Source: Lithospermum erythrorhizon
Lineage: Eukaryota > Streptophyta > Magnoliopsida > Boraginales > Boraginaceae
DNA: 64,000 bases
Assembly (NCBI GenBank): GCA_019722365.1
Contig: JADFUC010000991.1
Coordinates: 62,001-126,000 of the forward strand
Direction: 5' to 3'
Shown here: positions 48,201 through 60,740 of the stretch, piece after piece
How the letters are laid out: the number at the start of each line of letters is the position of its first letter
Position numbering within the stretch: the stretch's first letter is position 1
Translations under genes and position numbers: made by a program
The notes under the pieces: model-generated
The model's input: only the letters and a program-made list of their open reading frames with translations
Told to the model about the DNA's origin: nothing
The model's database searches: none

Positions 48201-50313
48201 GTAGCCATATTAATTCTACAAGAATAAGTAAATAAAATAAATGCACTAAGAAACTATCATGCTAAAAACACTTACAAATAAATTGCAAAAGCAAATACTA
48301 ATACTCAAATCTCACCTAAATATATTAGCATCAAGACCTATTACACTTAAATTCAAACGGCAACACCGCTTACATTTTGAATCCAAATATAATAGTAGTC
48401 AGAACTAATTATGTAAAACTACATAACTCTTATGTCACTAAGATCTCATGTGACGTACCTAACATTTGTATCTCCTGAAACCGGTTAAGCATACCACCAA
48501 ACCAAAGTTACATTGGATTGATCATCCGAAAGCCTGTACAATCCAGCGAAATCACTTCATCAGGTTATATCAATGCAATATCAGAACACCCGCCTATCAC
48601 GGTGTGCCTAAATCGATGCAGTTATCAGCCAACTTTAAATTGGCTTCGAGCATTTTTAAATTTTAATTTGCGAGATTATTATTACTTTTTGTTTAAGCTT
48701 ACTCATACATACTAGCACATAATCAAAGAATACAGATGCAACATTTAAAAAAAAATAAAACAAAGAATGCACATTCAAGAGATATACCCTTTAATCCTAT
48801 TACATAAGTTTTTATCAAATACTAACATAAGTCCTAATTTTGCATTCAGACTGATCCATCCGAGTCCACCAAGATCACCACCGCGAAACGATCTTCAATA
48901 TCTTCACTTGTTACAATATTTATATACTAACCCATCTTAGACAAATGCCTTGTAAGCTTCAGGGTAAAAATAGTAAATAAATAAATACAAGAAATATGAC
49001 CTTTAAGGTCATTTACAACATTATGGTTCTGCACCAAAAAATAAATAAACGTGGGTCATAATTTATATACCTCCATTCCAATCACCATTAAATATAGGCA
49101 CTTTATTAAATCACATAAATGAACTTAATAAATATTTTAAATGGCATTGAAAATGCATATGTTTGTAATTATCAAATTAATTAATTCATGTAATTACATA
49201 TTAAAATTAATTAATATAAACTCAACACTATCATATTGAAGATGCTTCAATTAATAATTATTAATAATTATTAACCAGATATTAGATATTATAAAAAATA
49301 TTCATCATAAATATTTTCTAAGCACATTAAGAGCTTAAGTTGTTACTATAATCAAGTATATATCACTTTAAATTAATTTAAAAAGATATAATATAAAGGA
49401 AATTAATTAATTGTCATCACATACCAATTGCTGTACCAATTAGTTTGATTAAAATGACAATAATCAATAAAAACCTTAAATATAACTAGTCCCACAATTT
49501 TAGAAACCAAAATAAGGAATAAATTCGAATTAGGGTTTTCGCACCAGGCACACGCTATAACGGCCTTCTCGTGATCTTTAATCGGCCCATCGAGGCCTAC
49601 CGACACCCGCCGCCCTCCGCCTAGGTCGCCGGCCCGATCATTATTTTATTACTAAAATCACCGATCCGACACCGACGAGCCCCGTGAGGGTCGCTGAAGT
49701 CGGTCGGCCGACGGCGGTAATAATACCATATTTAACCTCGGTTTTCGATTTAATTTAATTTGTTTGTAAAATCGTTTTGGAGGCTTTATAATTTTCAAAA
49801 TTTATGAAATTCGAACACGTTAAACTCCATAAGTTTTTGAAACAAATCCTAATTGGTAGTTCATTAAAATAAATTTTTCATATTTAATTATTAATTAAAC
49901 AGTCCGTAAATATCAAAATTGTTTCGAGGCACTTTAAAAAAATCCAAAATTAAGGAAAACTTTAATGGAGATCTTCTACGTGCTATCTGGGTTCCAGAAA
50001 AATTAATTTTTACTTTACAAAAAAATTTACACGCCCAAACATCGCTTTTTACAAACCTGCTTTTGAAACAAAATCAATTAAATCATCCTTTAATTTGCGA
50101 AACAAAATCCACAAGTAACAAAATATGATAATACATCATCATAAACTTGTAACACATGTGTAAATCAATAATCAAGAACATGGTGATTTATTCTCACTCA
50201 TATATTTATCAATTAAATATATGAACAGTTAATTAATCAAATAAAAATCGATAAAACACAAAACAAGATAAAAATGTAATGGAAAGCAATCTCACCTGGC
50301 TCCATGATGCCAT
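48201..50313 (-). other. Leader of the copia element
   Basis: Non-coding. 49360-50300 is collinear with 1-900. A GC-richer island at 49550-49720 corresponds to 190-345. Next to the LTR, minus 'tggcatcatggagcc' at about 50298-50312 resembles a primer-binding site for initiator Met tRNA with one extra base. Confidence 0.6.
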
Positions 50314-51326
50314 CAGAGAGGGAAATTACTATGGATATAAGGATTATAAATACAAACCATAGTTCCGTGGATCTTTAAAGTGCATACTAGCATTATTCTA
50401 AATCAAGCAACATATAATTAAATATATTTAACAGAGGACTTACAGCCATGTAGATAGTCTCACCCCAAATCACACGCTTTCAAATTGAATTTGACTTCCC
50501 TTCAAATTTCCTTGTTGTAATATCAATCGGGGATGACATTCTAGTTAGTCCACACCAGGGGTTGAATCAAGAACTATTCCATGCCAAGAAACAAGCGAAT
50601 TTAACAAAAACAGAAAACCCAAAATTCCTTGGAGAATTTCGCCAAAGGCTACTAGGTTTTTGGTGAAAAGTTTTTACAAAACTTATGATTTAAAAACCCT
50701 AAAATATTTATATAAAGAATGAAGTTAAACAAGTTCTCGATAAGAACTGCCATATTAGGCTTCGACTGCTAACTCTATTAGTTCAAGTACATTCACTCAA
50801 TCTAGGTCAAGCACGAGTTGAACTATTTAATTAAGCTTAATTAAATAGTAATGAGTCAATATCAATCTTCTGCTATCGATAAATACTAAATTACTCGAAC
50901 CAATTAAAATAACTATTTAATTGATTCTATTTTGTTCAATCGATATTCTACACAAAATGTAGAATCCTTTGTAATCAGTGAAATACATTTCTCAATTATA
51001 TAGTTCTTTAATTTCATATATGAAATATAACTCAACGTCATCAGATGCCATTAAGTGAATCTTCTAGGCTCGAGTAATAGTAAGTTGTATAATAATAATA
51101 ATTGACCAATTACTATTATTATAACGATTAACGAGTAAGATCTAGCAATCGTCATAACCCTTAAATTATCAGCGAGAACCTACACCTGCTAAGAATATAC
51201 AATTAATAAACAAATACTAAGTTCCTCGAGCAATCACATTTAACCTAACTGTAAAATGAATTGCTAAGCACAATCGCCGTGAATCTGGGCATAATAAAAT
51301 GGAACCAATTCTCATTGATTTCCAAA
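50314..51326 (-). repeat. 5' LTR of the copia element
   Basis: About 1013 bp; minus start near 51326 is damaged ('ttggaaatcaatgagaattgg' without the full TG). Shares its whole length with 42442-43430, with many differences, so the insertion is old. Confidence 0.75.
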
Positions 51327-54300
51327 TAATACCCCCATGGAGTCTTCAATTTCAAAACCCTGCGGGTTTGCTCCATTCTACATTTGAGCACGTGGGTTTC
51401 TGGAAGGTCCTGCTTCGACCGATTTTATTGCGCTTTTCTTGTTCTAATTTTATCTCGACATTTAACGCGGTTTTTTATTTTCTGAACCCTATTTCAGTTC
51501 AACTTTAGGGTTAATTGAATGTGTAAACCTTTATTTTTTACTCGATTAACTCTCAGAGCTCGATTTACGAACCTCGCTCGCCTTTTGATTTTAGGGTTTC
51601 TGTATCGAACCCTAATCACCACATGACATTTTTAGTTGGTTCGAATTCTCAATTAATTTGATTAATTTGTCTTAATCAATTTAATTATTTTTTGATAAAT
51701 ATTCATGTTCATGCATTTCCCCCCTCGAACCTCGTACATACGTAGTAGGTGCTGGCCCGACCTTACAATATCTATTCTCCAACACTTACGGATGTCATCC
51801 GATCTCTCGTCGACTCATGGACGAGCGCTGAATATTAGACTCGCCCGCCGTAATTTAGTACACATCTTGATCCCGGTTAACACTTCTCCCCCAACAAGAG
51901 GTTCAGAGTTTCTGGCATTTAACCGTATTTCTGACTTATCAGGAGCTTGCATTTGCCGTTTCTACGGTCTTTAGTTATCATCCAAGGCCATTTGGGGACT
52001 TTATGACGACAACTTGCCTTATGTGATCTTCCGAATCACGTGAATTCACAATCCCCTCGGTAAACTCAAAAAAGGGTCATTCGGCGGAATCAGAGATCGT
52101 TGACTGCTTAGGATTCACAGACACGATTGTGATGTCGATCCTTAATTAAGTCTTCGTCCGAGATCACTGTGAAGATTTAATTTATGGATTTAATGCTAAC
52201 TCAAGGTTGGGATCCCATTTAATTCTCAATTGCTAGAGAATTAAAATTTCTTTTTGAGGGGTTTTGTGGTTAACAAGAATTATTATATGTTATAAACCAT
52301 TAATTCCTCGATCCGTAGATATTTAATAGAATTTATTTGTTTGGGATTTGATAAAGCAATATGAATTTAGTACACGTTAAGATCCCGCTTTTAATTCTCG
52401 ATTCGTAGACGAACGAATTCATTTTATTTGAGATTCAATTTAGTACATATTAAGCATCCTATTTTAATTCTCGATCCGTAGAGGATTTAATGAAAATTAA
52501 TTTTTTCAGATTTTAGTACATAAATACGTTTATATGTTAAGATTTAGATTTATCAGATTGACATTAATCCGAATCCTCGTGGATTTAATCAATTAATATC
52601 TCGTAATTTTGGGCCATGAATTTCGAGGCATGTTAGCCATATTTAAAATAATTAATACTGACCTACGCCAGTTTCATAATTAATTATTTTAATTTTTAGA
52701 ATTTAATTTAAAAATTAAATCTGTATTTTTCCTCGCAATTTTTCGGCCTGCATCTTTGTTTGGTTAATCGATAATATTTAGGATAAATTTTCAATGAAAA
52801 TTTTTGCCATCCCATGTACTTTCTTCAGATTTTCGAACCACTCAGCATAAAGTTATGTTCGGTCGCCTCAACTTCTTCCGAACACGAAGTTTTACTTGTC
52901 CACCGCTAAACAATCATCAGTATTTGTATGGCTGGTCCACTGCATGTTCATTTCATGATAAGACGGTACCAAAATCAAATTTACCCATCTTTTTCGCCTC
53001 AGCCGCATCTAATTTCCGTATTTGGGACTATTTTGTTTTTATAATCTAAAGTATGATTTTTTTATCTTCAAATCTTCGGTTTTGAGCTTAGTTACCATTT
53101 GTATGAGTTTGACTCTTTAGTTGACTTTCGAGATTTGGGATTTTGGCGCTTTTAAAACTTATGAATGTTACATCTAAGTTTCTGGATATCATGAAAGCAG
53201 AGTGATTATTTGATTTTAAAGGTTGAGCATGCTGTGGGAAGTTTATGTTGACTTAGTTGACTTTTCCCAAATCAAACTTTTAGTTTCAAAAGTATATTAA
53301 ATGGACTTTAATTGACAAGTTGGGAGGCTTCGATTGTAAACTTTGTGTGGTCGGGTAAGTAGAGATTAGTGTAATTTTAGTTCAAAAGCTGAAAGAGTTT
53401 CGGGTTTTGGAATTTAGGTGGCTAATGCATTGATATATTTCATTAAAAGTTTTGATTTTTCTCGTTAAATGGTTGTAAGGTGTTGTTCGAGGAGTGACAT
53501 TTATCGTTGGGGAACGCGACGCCGAATTATAGTTTCGCTTATTAGTCGGTTTAATTCGCGTAGTAATCTTTCACCTTGGGTTATAATTGCACCAAAATGG
53601 CTGCAGCCGGATAGAGCAACAGAAAGTTATTATTATCAGAGTAAGCAGTAAATTATATCTCTCGGGTGTTTTGATTAGCGCCGAAAGGGAAGAGACACGT
53701 GGACTAATTAAAGCGGGTGCTATTATTTAAGAGCAATGTAAGAAGACTATCTCACGGAGTCGGGACAACTACTGGACACGGATACGTGTAATGTATTATG
53801 TGATTTTGTGTTAAATTATATGTTAACATGCATCGTGGCTGAAGGCCTGGCTGGGTCAAAGGCTCAGTGGTCCTTGTCGAGTCGATTGGTGTTTCTGAGG
53901 TGATGCTGAAATGACAGAAGAGTCAGAGGCTTAGCCGATGGTGTTTTGAGTTGTATTGTCCGGTATTTGCCTTATACCCGGTATAAGCGCGGTGTTTTGC
54001 TTCGCACTTCGCTATGATTCCTATGCTCTACCAGCATAAGTTTCTCCCTTCGCAGGCCGAGGTTTGATTATACGCATTAGTTGTAGAAACCGGATCTTAT
54101 ATCGAGTTGTCGAGTTGATAAAGCTAGTTTGAAGTTATCGAGTTGATAAAGTTAAGTCGAAAGGTTGGAGTTTGCCGAGTTGATAAAGAAGCCGAGTTGA
54201 TCGTGGTTGCCGAGTTGGTTAGTTGTCGAGTCAGGATGTCGCCATTGTCGTATTGATAGAGTAAAGTCGAGTGATTGTTGTCAAGGTGTTATCTGGCCGC

Positions 54301-54980
54301 CTTTCTTGGAAATGTACGAACGTTATCATTGATTGTCATTATTTTGGAATGTTACGCTAAATGACGAATTTATGAATATACAAAATGATAATGAAATTCA
54401 AGTCAATGACTTTATATATTAAGATCATAAGTTAAATAATATTATGTACTACTTATCTATTGTATGTATATCAACTACCTCAATATCTACGCTGACGTGA
54501 GGTTGTATTAATTTCATTCTGAGATATATATTCACTTCCAAGAGTAAGCGGTTTTCGAGCCCCTAATTTTAATTGACATTTAACGCGAGTACTGCTTTCT
54601 TAATCCTTATTTTGTATTTTGATTAATTTCTGTGGGCTTCGATTTTGTGAACCCTTGCTCGATCGAGGGTTCGACGAATTTAGGTTCGATCGAACCCTAA
54701 TCAGCACGTGGCATTTTTTTAGCCAAGCCGACTCTTTTTAATTAATTTTGATTAATTCGCCTTAACTGTTCTTAATTATTTTTGATAAATTTCGTGTTCA
54801 TAAACAACGTGTCCTCAGAATAACCCGTTATGTTAAAAAAAAATTAAAATTTTCGGGTCGGTAGCTGGACCCGAGATAAAAGTAAAATAATTTATAATAA
54901 TATTATTTCGTAAATTATTTGAGCCGAATCACATTTATAATTTAGTCGTAATAGCCGAACAATTCGAAAGTTGTTGTATC
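51327..54980. mobile_element. Gypsy-like repeat region with a direct duplication
   Basis: 51420-51740 and 54541-54830 are direct copies: both contain 'gacatttaacgcg', 'cgaaccctaatca', 'ttaattttgattaatt.g.ctta' and 'tttttgataaat.ttc.tgttcat'. Between them 'gttgacttttcccaaatc' (53263) recalls the 'gttgactttt' block at 25630, and a minisatellite follows. This suggests a third gypsy-like LTR of the type at 25-27 kb and 35-36 kb, repeated or partly duplicated. No coding domains were recognised. Confidence 0.45.
54102..54272 (+). repeat. Minisatellite built on 'ccgagttgataaag'
   Basis: Six or more copies of 'gagttgataaag' or close variants with spacers of 5-25 bp. Confidence 0.75.
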
Positions 54981-57672
54981 ATAAATGTCGACAAATGTAT
55001 TCTACAGATTTCGGCACAAACCTCCTCGTATGTTTTTTTTCGACTCTAGCAGCTAAGTTATCATTCATCCTTATCAAACCAAACACAAAATATCTCCCTA
55101 CATCTTCAACAAAGGGCTTGCAGCCCCCTGCAGAAGCACCAAACAACAAATTTTCTTCTATTTCCTTCACTTTGTCAGATATAAAGATCCTCAAGTTATG
55201 GTTTCAGAAGACTTCCCAACATCTTTTCCCTTACGATTTCGAGGTAAGAAAATAGAGTTTTTGTTGATTTTTCTTAGCTTGATTTCGCTGACTTTTTTAC
55301 ATAATTCAATTTTTAAGGATGAATCTTGGGCCATGGCCCATGATGTATATAAGGATGACCATACCTCTGTAGGTCGCTTGAGGACGTTATGGTCGAGTCG
55401 ACTTTTCTAGGGTTTCGTTGTCTTTCGGGGTTGATAGATATTTTTATAAGACTTTAAAATGTGTAAGGAGTTTAATTGGGACCTTATCAGAGTTGTTTAT
55501 GTTAAAACGATGATTTAAAATCGATTAAAAGGAGTTAGGTTGAAAAGCGTTATTTTCAAGTTGGAGTTATAATCGATATTTTGAGATAGTTGTTAATTCA
55601 TGGACTCGAGGGTTACTATAGAATGACTTATAAGTTGATTTGAAATGTTAAAGTAATAAGGTGGAATTCTAATGGGAGATTCATCATTGTGGTCCGACGG
55701 GATTATTAATTTGTCAGTTGCTTTATCCGTCATTTTGCATCGCTTTAAAACAACTCCACCAAGAGTCATAACTGGTGCTCCTAGCACGCAGTATCAGAAG
55801 AGGGGTCTCGATATTACTTCTCTCGGTGTTTTGCCAGCACATCGTGGTGCGGGCAAAGCATCTTAATTGTGTCCGCGAAGTTTTGTGGGTGGGGGCCGAA
55901 AGCGTGAAAGTAAAGATTTCTATCTCTTACGCGCTTTACGTACTTACTTTAAATCTGTGTGAAATACGTTATCGCTGCACGACATGCCAGAACGATAAAA
56001 AGCATGTCATCAGCGTTATATTTCCATTTTAGGAATGATATACGTAATCGTTTTGTACATTTGGCGCGATTCATCTACATGGGTACCTACCATACGCATT
56101 ACGTAATTATATTCTGTGGCGCTTAAGATCGCTTTCTGTAAAGAATAGCTTGAACTCCTCAACTTCTATATTTCATTTCCGTGGCCTCTGCCTTCAAGAC
56201 TGCCAGATGTATGCATTACGACTTCTTTGCATGCTTGCGGGTCTTGTCGAAGGTCATTGATTTACTTTATCATGGTATGTTTTAAATTATGCTGGCTGAT
56301 ATCGTTTGGGAACAGAGTCGGGTTATCGAGAGCGCTGTTGTGAAAGCATGCATTTAATTTCGGCGTGACTCCGAAGACGTGATTCGAATCTCTACGCCGA
56401 TGATTGCGGTTGCGCGACTCTCCCTTCCCTCGTATTTACATGACATACCGCTCCATACTCTCGCATACGTGCTAAGAAATGCATCTATTGGCTACTTTGC
56501 TACAGATTGGGTTGATGTTGGTTTTATACTGGGTATATCTGCAGCGAGATCTATTGTCACTTTACGCGCTGGATTGCCGATGCTGCCTTATACTGCATGC
56601 AAGCAGCTGGTAGTATCTATTGTCACTTTGTATATAGGCATTGTTGAGTATTGAATTTTATACTACGTATAAGAAATGCCGTTGGCCGATTTATCTATTC
56701 CCCAGTGCATTTGATCGAGTATATTTACAAGATTAGATGGCGGTATATTCGCAGGAAGATATTTAGATGGGCACATTTACTAGAAGTATGGGGCCAGTTG
56801 CTGAGTCTCTACATTTCATTCCTCGGGCAAGCTAAGTGTTGGCCTTATCGGTGACTTTCATTATATCTTAATACGTTAGCGCCCCACCTTCTTTCGAAAT
56901 CTATCGTATTTAATTTTTATTAGTAAAGATCGATATATATATATATATACGTATTTTTTATTCATGTCAGGCTATTATAATATTGTTCCGTCTCGCTCAG
57001 CCTTGGTAAGTTCACCCCCTCGTTGTCATTGCTCACTAGTTTTCCGCACCATACACCCCTTTCGCCATGGGCGGCATTTTATTTCGCTAAGTGCCAGTCG
57101 ACAGACGGCTACTGAGCCATGAGGTCATGCAGAGTCGTTCAGTGGCCAAAAAGCGAGCATCGGGCGTAAGTGTGAAAGATCCTCATACCGATTTTTGATG
57201 CTGCGGTCAACTGCTTTTGATTGGCTGTGACTTTATTTTCAAACTTTAGCCTCATTTCTAAGTAGCTTGTCACTTTGTATTCTCCGAAAGATAGCATTTT
57301 ACTTCCCATTTTGTAGCATTGCCGTGATTATGGTTGATAGTCGTGATATTTCAGATATATACTTTGTTTCTGGCTATTAGATATCACCCGATTGACGCAG
57401 AAAATTTTAAACTGCTATTATTTTGAGAATATTAACGGAAATCAAATTTTGGATTTAAACGAAAGTAGGCTTTTTAAATCGAGTCGCCCATCTACACATG
57501 ACTTTGTTCTGGATTATAATGATTCTCAATTGCGCCACGAATCTCATGGCCGTTATATCCCTCTTTTTGTTTGTACTCGAAATTCTAGCTTTCTTTCATA
57601 TCAGGCTCTTCAACATGAAAGCCTTTAGCCTGAGAATTAGTTCAGGTGGCTTTATTTAGTTGTTTGGCTAGA
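54981..57672. other. Unclassified decayed repeat
   Basis: Moderate GC with frames of 60-94 codons, none recognised. 55780-55830 is related to 22687-22770. Likely old retrotransposon interior, but no polymerase motif could be read. Confidence 0.35.
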
Positions 57673-57776
57673 CTTCTGGTGACCATAGGGTGGAGACGCG
57701 TCACTAGGTTACGGGGTGAGGAGCCAGAATGGCTTCTGGGTGACCATAGGGTGGAGATGCGTCACTAGGTTATAGT
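57673..57776 (+). repeat. 60-bp tandem duplication
   Basis: 'cttctggtgaccatagggtg' with 'gagacgcgtcactaggtta' occurs at 57673 and again at 57733 with only a few changes, so it is fairly recent. Confidence 0.85.
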
Positions 57777-58163
57777 GAAGTATGACGTTTCTTATGATAG
57801 CAAAGTAACTGCATGGTAAAAAAAATTCAGAAAAGTTTATTTCCAATCTCTTTGCTATCCATGTAATGTGGTCATATTCAATACGTTTTCTTGACTATTT
57901 GTAAATGCTTGTATGTGTATTTTATATTCTGGATGCTGGTCGTCCTTAGCCTTCCGAAATTATAACCCCATGCTGAGGATATTTGTCTTATGATTTTGAC
58001 TTGTTAATTGAACTCGGTTCGTTTTGTAATTTTCTGGACTAGTGAAAATATCGACTTTTAACAAACTTGTGTTCTTATTCTACCACAATAGACTATTGAT
58101 AGTCCTTCTTGCTTGTATACTAGTGTTAGTTCATTACTTCATTCTCTTTGATACAAATTTGCC

Positions 58164-58619
58164 ATGAATTGTGGCTGTAGAGATGAAGCTGAGGTCTCGA
58201 ACAGAAGCCAGGATGCACTAGCTATTGCAAAATTTATGCCTGAGCTGCATCACCTTCAATTGTTTGGAAATAGTTTGACTAATGAAGTGCTAGATACCAT
58301 TTTAAATGGTTGTCCGAAACTCGAGTCCCTTGATTTACGAGTGTAGCAAGGAGAACTGGGGAAAAGGTGCGCCTAACAGATCAAAAATCTCAAGGCCCCT
58401 TGCTGACCCCCACTAATGACTATGAATGGTTTATTGAAAGTGATACTTGGGAAAAGTATCACAAATTTTACCTTCCGACTCTGGATTCTGATTACGATTC
58501 TGATGATGAGTACGATTATGATTATATGATTCTGATGACTCCAATCCTGATGATTCTTCTGATCCTCATCTATCCAATGGAGCCAGCGATGATTCAGGTT
58601 TTCCAGTGGTGTAACTAAT
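58164..58619 (+). pseudogene. SKIP19-like F-box/LRR protein relic, C-terminal part
   Basis: SKIP19-type proteins are plant F-box subunits of SCF ubiquitin ligases with leucine-rich repeats. The fragment reads DALAIAKFMPELHHLQLFG, then LTNEVLDTILNGCPKLES, then LDLR, two LRR units near the C-terminus. After that the frame is lost: ELGKRCA and QIKNL appear in another frame with stops between, then DYEWFIESDTWEKYHKFYL resumes in the frame that begins at 58367. An acidic tail DSDYDSDDEYDYDY follows, and near 58528 a small insertion shifts out of the expected Asp/Ser-rich end, which is still readable in a second frame as far as about 58617. The F-box and most LRRs are absent upstream. It cannot make a full protein. 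Confidence 0.75.
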
Positions 58620-60139
58620 GTTTACTAAGGAGATAAATGACTTGAATTTGATATTTGCTGTAAGAGTCCCTCAGGACCTACTCTTTTGATTTCCTCTCTG
58701 TTAGAATGATGGACTTGTGCCAACACCTCCTGCGTATTGATTTCTCTATTTACAATGCCAATTTGTCATAGAAATTTATGAGCCTGTCACCATTGTTATG
58801 CTGTCTAAATGTGTGCTTCAACTGTGTTGATAAAAATACTCATATGAGTGAGTCTCGCTTTTTTTCAGCTCTGCCTAACCTATACAGTCCTGGATTGTGG
58901 CTGTAAACTTGCTCAACCGAGTCAAAGCCCTGTTAGAGTTCGTCTTCAATGCCGGACTCAGCTTTGTTCAAACTGAGACTCAAACCCAAATAGTAGACTC
59001 GATCAACTTCGAGTTAAAGGCTCGATTCAATTTAGATCGACAAAATAATATTTCATCCCTCCCTAAAAGATTGTTATATTTTGATTTTAATGAGTTGATT
59101 TTTTTTAATTTTGAATTCAAATAACTTTTAGTGTATTATATATTTGTTTAAAACAAGTTGTTGAATCCCTAACTTTCAAACTTATGATAAGAACAGTATT
59201 TTAATCACTGGCTAAACTCAAGACAGTACCAAACTACCGAAGCCCCTATTCTAACAAAATTTCGAATCACATTGTTTTTGCAAATGACTCCATATTCTCC
59301 ATTATTTACTACGTATTCAATTTAAATTTTTATAGAACATCCTTATCAATTTCTACAACCATCACAAATAAAATCTAAGTAAATGGTTCAAGATTAATGA
59401 CAAAATAGCATTGTAATACCCATCCGAAACAAGTGACTTAGGATATTACGTTGTGCAAAAACGACAATAACATCTTGACAAATCACAAATAAAATCTAAG
59501 TAAATGGTGTCTCTTTCAACTGCTCAAATACTTCAGTTTCCTTGTTACCATCAAACAACTTAAACTTATTCAAGATATATGCATTCAAAAACCTCGACAC
59601 TTTGCAGGCTTTTCAAACATCATTGATGTAATTAAGGTGACTAATAAACAATTGGTGATGGAATCAAGGAGTTGAGGACTTAAGGGCAGGTCTTCCTCCC
59701 TGAATCTTCAAACATACTAATATTTTACTTTTATATACTCCTAAGTTTTATAACAAATATTTTATGGAATGACTACGATTTATTAATGGTACGATTTATT
59801 AATGTTACGATTCATTAATGTTCGTTAATCTTTATATGTACTCATTTTCAATATATCAAGGCTAAATATTACATAAATGTACTATTCTAAGATAACAATT
59901 TAAATACAACTAAATTATTATATGCACATAATTAGTACGTGTATTAGAATTCATTAAATAAATTGATATAAATATTACTTTTTACTTGACATCAAATCCT
60001 AATTCTGCCGCACAACCCAACCACACTCATCAGTTAGGATGGTATTTATCCATGTAAGACAAGAAACCGACCGGAAATCATTTCGACAAGAAACAAGCTA
60101 AGTAGTACAAGAAAACTAAATTGCCTCCAAACTTTTCCC
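58620..60139. other. Intergenic
   Basis: No gene. 58905-59045 is rich in 'ctcgattcaa', 'gactcaaac' and related inverted strings, like the ends of non-autonomous DNA transposons. A short tandem of 'tacgatttattaatg' lies near 59770-59820, and 'cacaaataaaatctaagtaaatggt' is duplicated at 59364 and 59484. Confidence 0.5.
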
Positions 60140-60147
60140 TATATAAA
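60140..60147 (+). promoter_or_regulatory. TATA box of the 60.2-kb gene
   Basis: TATATAAA. An in-frame ATG at 60165 lies only 18 bp after it, too close to be in the transcript, so the next ATG at 60216 is the likely start. Confidence 0.65.
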
Positions 60148-60215
60148 GCTAACAGTATGCATTTATGTTCAAACCTATCCATGACTCATTAGTAGTATTA
60201 AATCCATCTCCAGCA

Positions 60216-60740
60216 ATGTCAAGCATGAAGCAAAGGAGAATGCCCTCAAATATTGCTGCTGATAGAGGCTCATGCGAGTCACTCTCATTCACAGCACTCG
60301 TATGCGTCCAGGAGCAGAAGAGTTCGACTAAGCGATCTCCTCTGCTCCGCCACTTCCCTCCTTCTCCGAAGGGCAATGCATCAGTCCCCAGAAAAGAACC
60401 CGAATTCGAATTCAGCATCACAACACATTCTTCACCTAATACACCAATCAACATTACATCATCTCCTGGATTTGGGAATCCTAATAAAGGGCAGGTTCAA
60501 ACAGAGGCAATTCCATCACAGAAACGAGAAGTTGATGTAATTCCCAAAAGGAGAACTAATGGATCCAGCAGGGCGATTTTGGAGAAGAATGGGTCGTTGC
60601 TTACCCATGAGGCTGCAAGAAGCAATAAGAAGACACCAAAGAAAGGTTTTTCATTTGCAGCCCCATGTAGGCTGTGTAGTGCTGAAGAACCAGAGCTTAT
60701 AGTGAAAGAACAAATTCTCCATGGAAGAAAAACACAATGA
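60216..60740 (+). CDS. Uncharacterised basic Ser/Pro-rich protein
   Basis: A single open frame of 174 residues from the chosen ATG (191 if the ATG at 60165 is used). It begins MSSMKQRRMPSNIAADRGS and continues with LSFTALVCVQEQKSSTKR, HFPPSPKGNASVPRKEPE, an EFEF box near residue 70, a Pro/Thr/Ser-rich middle with SSPNTPINITSSPGF, a basic patch KRRTNGSSRAILEKNG, and a C-terminal KKTPKKGFSFAAPCRLCSA with paired Cys. No signal peptide or membrane segment is seen. The composition and the PRKEPEFEF box recall small plant regulators such as the MAKR/BKI1 type, but I see no diagnostic motif and do not assign a function. The TATA box at the right distance and sustained non-AT-rich coding composition over the full length argue that it is real. 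Confidence 0.65.
   Translation: MSSMKQRRMPSNIAADRGSCESLSFTALVCVQEQKSSTKRSPLLRHFPPSPKGNASVPRKEPEFEFSITTHSSPNTPINITSSPGFGNPNKGQVQTEAIPSQKREVDVIPKRRTNGSSRAILEKNGSLLTHEAARSNKKTPKKGFSFAAPCRLCSAEEPELIVKEQILHGRKTQ

Larger units (their letters stand above)
42442..51326 (-). mobile_element. Ty1/copia retrotransposon, near full length but decayed
   Basis: About 8.9 kb. LTRs of about 1 kb lie at both ends in the same orientation (minus), and recognisable copia polyprotein domains lie between them in the order integrase, reverse transcriptase, RNase H, as in Ty1/copia and unlike Ty3/gypsy. Every domain has stops and frameshifts, so it is non-autonomous. A leader of about 2 kb separates the 5' LTR from the first coding traces. 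The same leader and LTR recur at 1-1850. No clean target duplication was found. Confidence 0.85.

Noticed and set aside
53911..53930. String 'tgacagaagagtcagagg', similar to the start of miR156
   Set aside because: Only the first 11 bases fit, and no complementary arm for a hairpin was seen nearby.
60149..60454. 101-codon frame on minus opposite the 60.2-kb gene
   Set aside because: It overlaps the plus-strand frame, which has a TATA box and continues further; the minus frame is a shadow.
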